This document shows, piece after piece, positions 21,332 through 22,351 of a stretch of DNA of 22,351 nt (within the stretch, counting starts at the first letter, position 1; every line of letters begins with the position of its first letter). This DNA comes from CALWOS01 sp963595735 (GTDB taxonomy: Bacteria > Bacillota > Clostridia > Oscillospirales > Oscillospiraceae). The notes beneath the pieces are model-generated. The model did not search any database. It worked only from the letters and a program-made list of their open reading frames with translations, and was not told the origin of the DNA. The stretch lies in assembly GCA_963595735.1 (NCBI GenBank), contig CAVBJJ010000030.1:1-22351 (forward strand), read 5' to 3'. The position numbers and the translations under genes are program-made.

Positions 21332-21924
21332 GTCTGGAAAAGGAAGAAAAAAGCTACGGCGTGATCTATAAGCTGCTGTGGTTTATCGGCGGTATTTTGT
21401 ACCCCACAAAGGTCACCGGGCGGGAAAACCTGCCGGAGGGCGCCTGTATTCTCTGCGCCGATCACTCGTCTAATCTGGATCCCATTTGCCTTTCCGTTGC
21501 TCTGGGGCCGAAAATATTGCCCCATTATATGTGTAAGGCAGAGCTGATCAAAATCCCGCTGGTGGGAAAAATTATTCTGGCTATCGGCAGCTTTGGCGTA
21601 GACCGGAAATCGGCGGATGTGGGAGCCATGCGCACCGCCATGCGATATCTGCGCGCCGGGGAAAAGCTGGTGATTTTTCCGGAGGGGACCCGCGTCAACC
21701 CGGAGGAGGCGGTGGACGCCAAGACCGGCGCTGTGCGTCTGGCGGCAAAGCTGCGGGTGCCGCTGGTGCCGATTTATATTCCCCGGAAAAAGTCTTTGTT
21801 CCGGGCAGTCCATGTGCAGATCGGGCAGCCGTATCAGATTCAGGCTGCGCCCAGCGACTATGCCGCAGCGGCGGGAGAGCTGATGGACAAGATCATGGCG
21901 CTGGAGCCGGAGGCGGACGCATGA
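21328..21924 (+). CDS. plsC: 1-acyl-sn-glycerol-3-phosphate acyltransferase
   Basis: This 198-residue membrane-associated enzyme adds the second acyl chain to make phosphatidic acid in phospholipid synthesis. The ATG at 21328 overlaps the cmk stop by 4 bp; a longer frame inside cmk is less likely. A short hydrophobic N-terminus (IYKLLWFIGGILY) could hold it at the membrane. The catalytic HxxxxD motif is HSSNLD, and the substrate-binding motif FPEGTR follows about 80 residues later. VPLVPIYI near the end is also typical. It overlaps ispH by 4 bp (ATGA). Confidence 0.94.
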   Translation: MSLEKEEKSYGVIYKLLWFIGGILYPTKVTGRENLPEGACILCADHSSNLDPICLSVALGPKILPHYMCKAELIKIPLVGKIILAIGSFGVDRKSADVGAMRTAMRYLRAGEKLVIFPEGTRVNPEEAVDAKTGAVRLAAKLRVPLVPIYIPRKKSLFRAVHVQIGQPYQIQAAPSDYAAAAGELMDKIMALEPEADA

Positions 21925-22351
21925 AGGAATGGGTACGGGCGGAAAGCGCCGGTTACTGCTTTGGTGTGCGGCGTGCGGTGGAGATCGCGGAGCAGGCGCT
22001 GGAGCATGGGGCGTGCTGGTGTCTGGGAGAGCTGATCCACAATTCCGCCGTTGTGAAAAAGCTGGAAAACGGTGGAATGCACACGGCGCAAACCCCGGCG
22101 GAGGTGCCGGAAAACGCAAGCGTGGTCATCCGTTCTCACGGTGTAGATCGCAGCACGATGCAGGCGCTGGAACAGAAAAACGCCAGGATTTTGGATGCGA
22201 CCTGTCCGCGAGTGGCGCACATACATAGACTGGTAGAACAGGCGGAGGAAGAGGGGCGTTTGCCCGTTGTCATCGGCACGGCAGAGCATCCGGAGGGGCG
22301 CGCGATCCGGGGCTGGTGCGGCAGCAGTCTGGCCTTTTCGGAGGTGGAAGA
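21921..22351 (+). CDS. ispH: 4-hydroxy-3-methylbut-2-enyl diphosphate reductase, 5' part
   Basis: The frame starts at an ATG overlapping the plsC stop and stays open to the window edge (143 codons seen). IspH (LytB) is the iron-sulphur enzyme of the last step of the MEP pathway, making IPP and DMAPP. The N-terminus AESAGYCFGVRRAV carries the first cluster cysteine (Cys13). Other conserved points are GELIHNSAVV (His40), VIRSHGV (His73), DATCPRV (Cys95) and EHPEGRAIRGWC (His123). The third cluster cysteine would lie beyond the edge. In many Clostridia ispH is fused to, or followed by, ribosomal protein S1 (rpsA); that cannot be judged here. Confidence 0.95.
   Translation, partial: MKEWVRAESAGYCFGVRRAVEIAEQALEHGACWCLGELIHNSAVVKKLENGGMHTAQTPAEVPENASVVIRSHGVDRSTMQALEQKNARILDATCPRVAHIHRLVEQAEEEGRLPVVIGTAEHPEGRAIRGWCGSSLAFSEVE

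Noticed and set aside
1..22351. CRISPR array, prophage, insertion sequence, tRNA or rRNA
   Set aside because: I saw no regularly spaced repeats, transposase or integrase frames, or tRNA/rRNA-like sequence on either strand.

Overview
The window reads as a chromosomal segment of a Gram-positive, spore-forming gut Clostridium, most like Oscillospiraceae (inference). The reasons are strong GGAGG ribosome sites, a GC-rich coding bias, a GerW spore-germination gene beside scpA/scpB, S-layer homology (SLH) anchoring, BspA-type leucine-rich repeat proteins and dockerins. There are 17 protein genes, one of them cut by the right edge, plus a candidate leader peptide. I see no rRNA, tRNA, CRISPR array, prophage or insertion sequence.

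Left third (1-10130): a secreted surface system. Three minus-strand genes lie in a row (read 5596 to 244): two BspA-like LRR proteins ending in dockerins, then a small protein with a cohesin-like domain and three SLH repeats. Divergent from them is a 1337-residue subtilisin-family (S8) protease that also ends in a dockerin. The likely picture is a non-cellulosomal cohesin-dockerin assembly: an SLH-anchored adaptor holding a protease and two LRR proteins at the cell surface. The three dockerin proteins also carry a cohesin-like module just before the dockerin. The 437-bp divergent region has two good promoters, a repeated motif just downstream of each, a palindrome, and a hairpin covering the protease ribosome site.

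Middle (10134-13782): an ABC-F ATPase (minus), a YbjQ/UPF0145 protein (plus) and a magnesium transporter MgtE (minus) preceded by a 29-codon candidate leader peptide. Bidirectional terminators separate the convergent pairs. The ABC-F protein has one composite ATP site degenerate at Walker A, the catalytic glutamate and the signature motif together.

Right part (14118-22351): conserved housekeeping and sporulation genes, all plus strand. M50 protease, scpA, scpB, a DUF2953 protein and gerW form one likely operon. A DacB-like carboxypeptidase and rluB follow and end at a strong terminator. A new promoter then drives an HI0933-family flavoprotein, cmk, plsC and ispH, tightly coupled by 3-bp gaps or ATGA overlaps.
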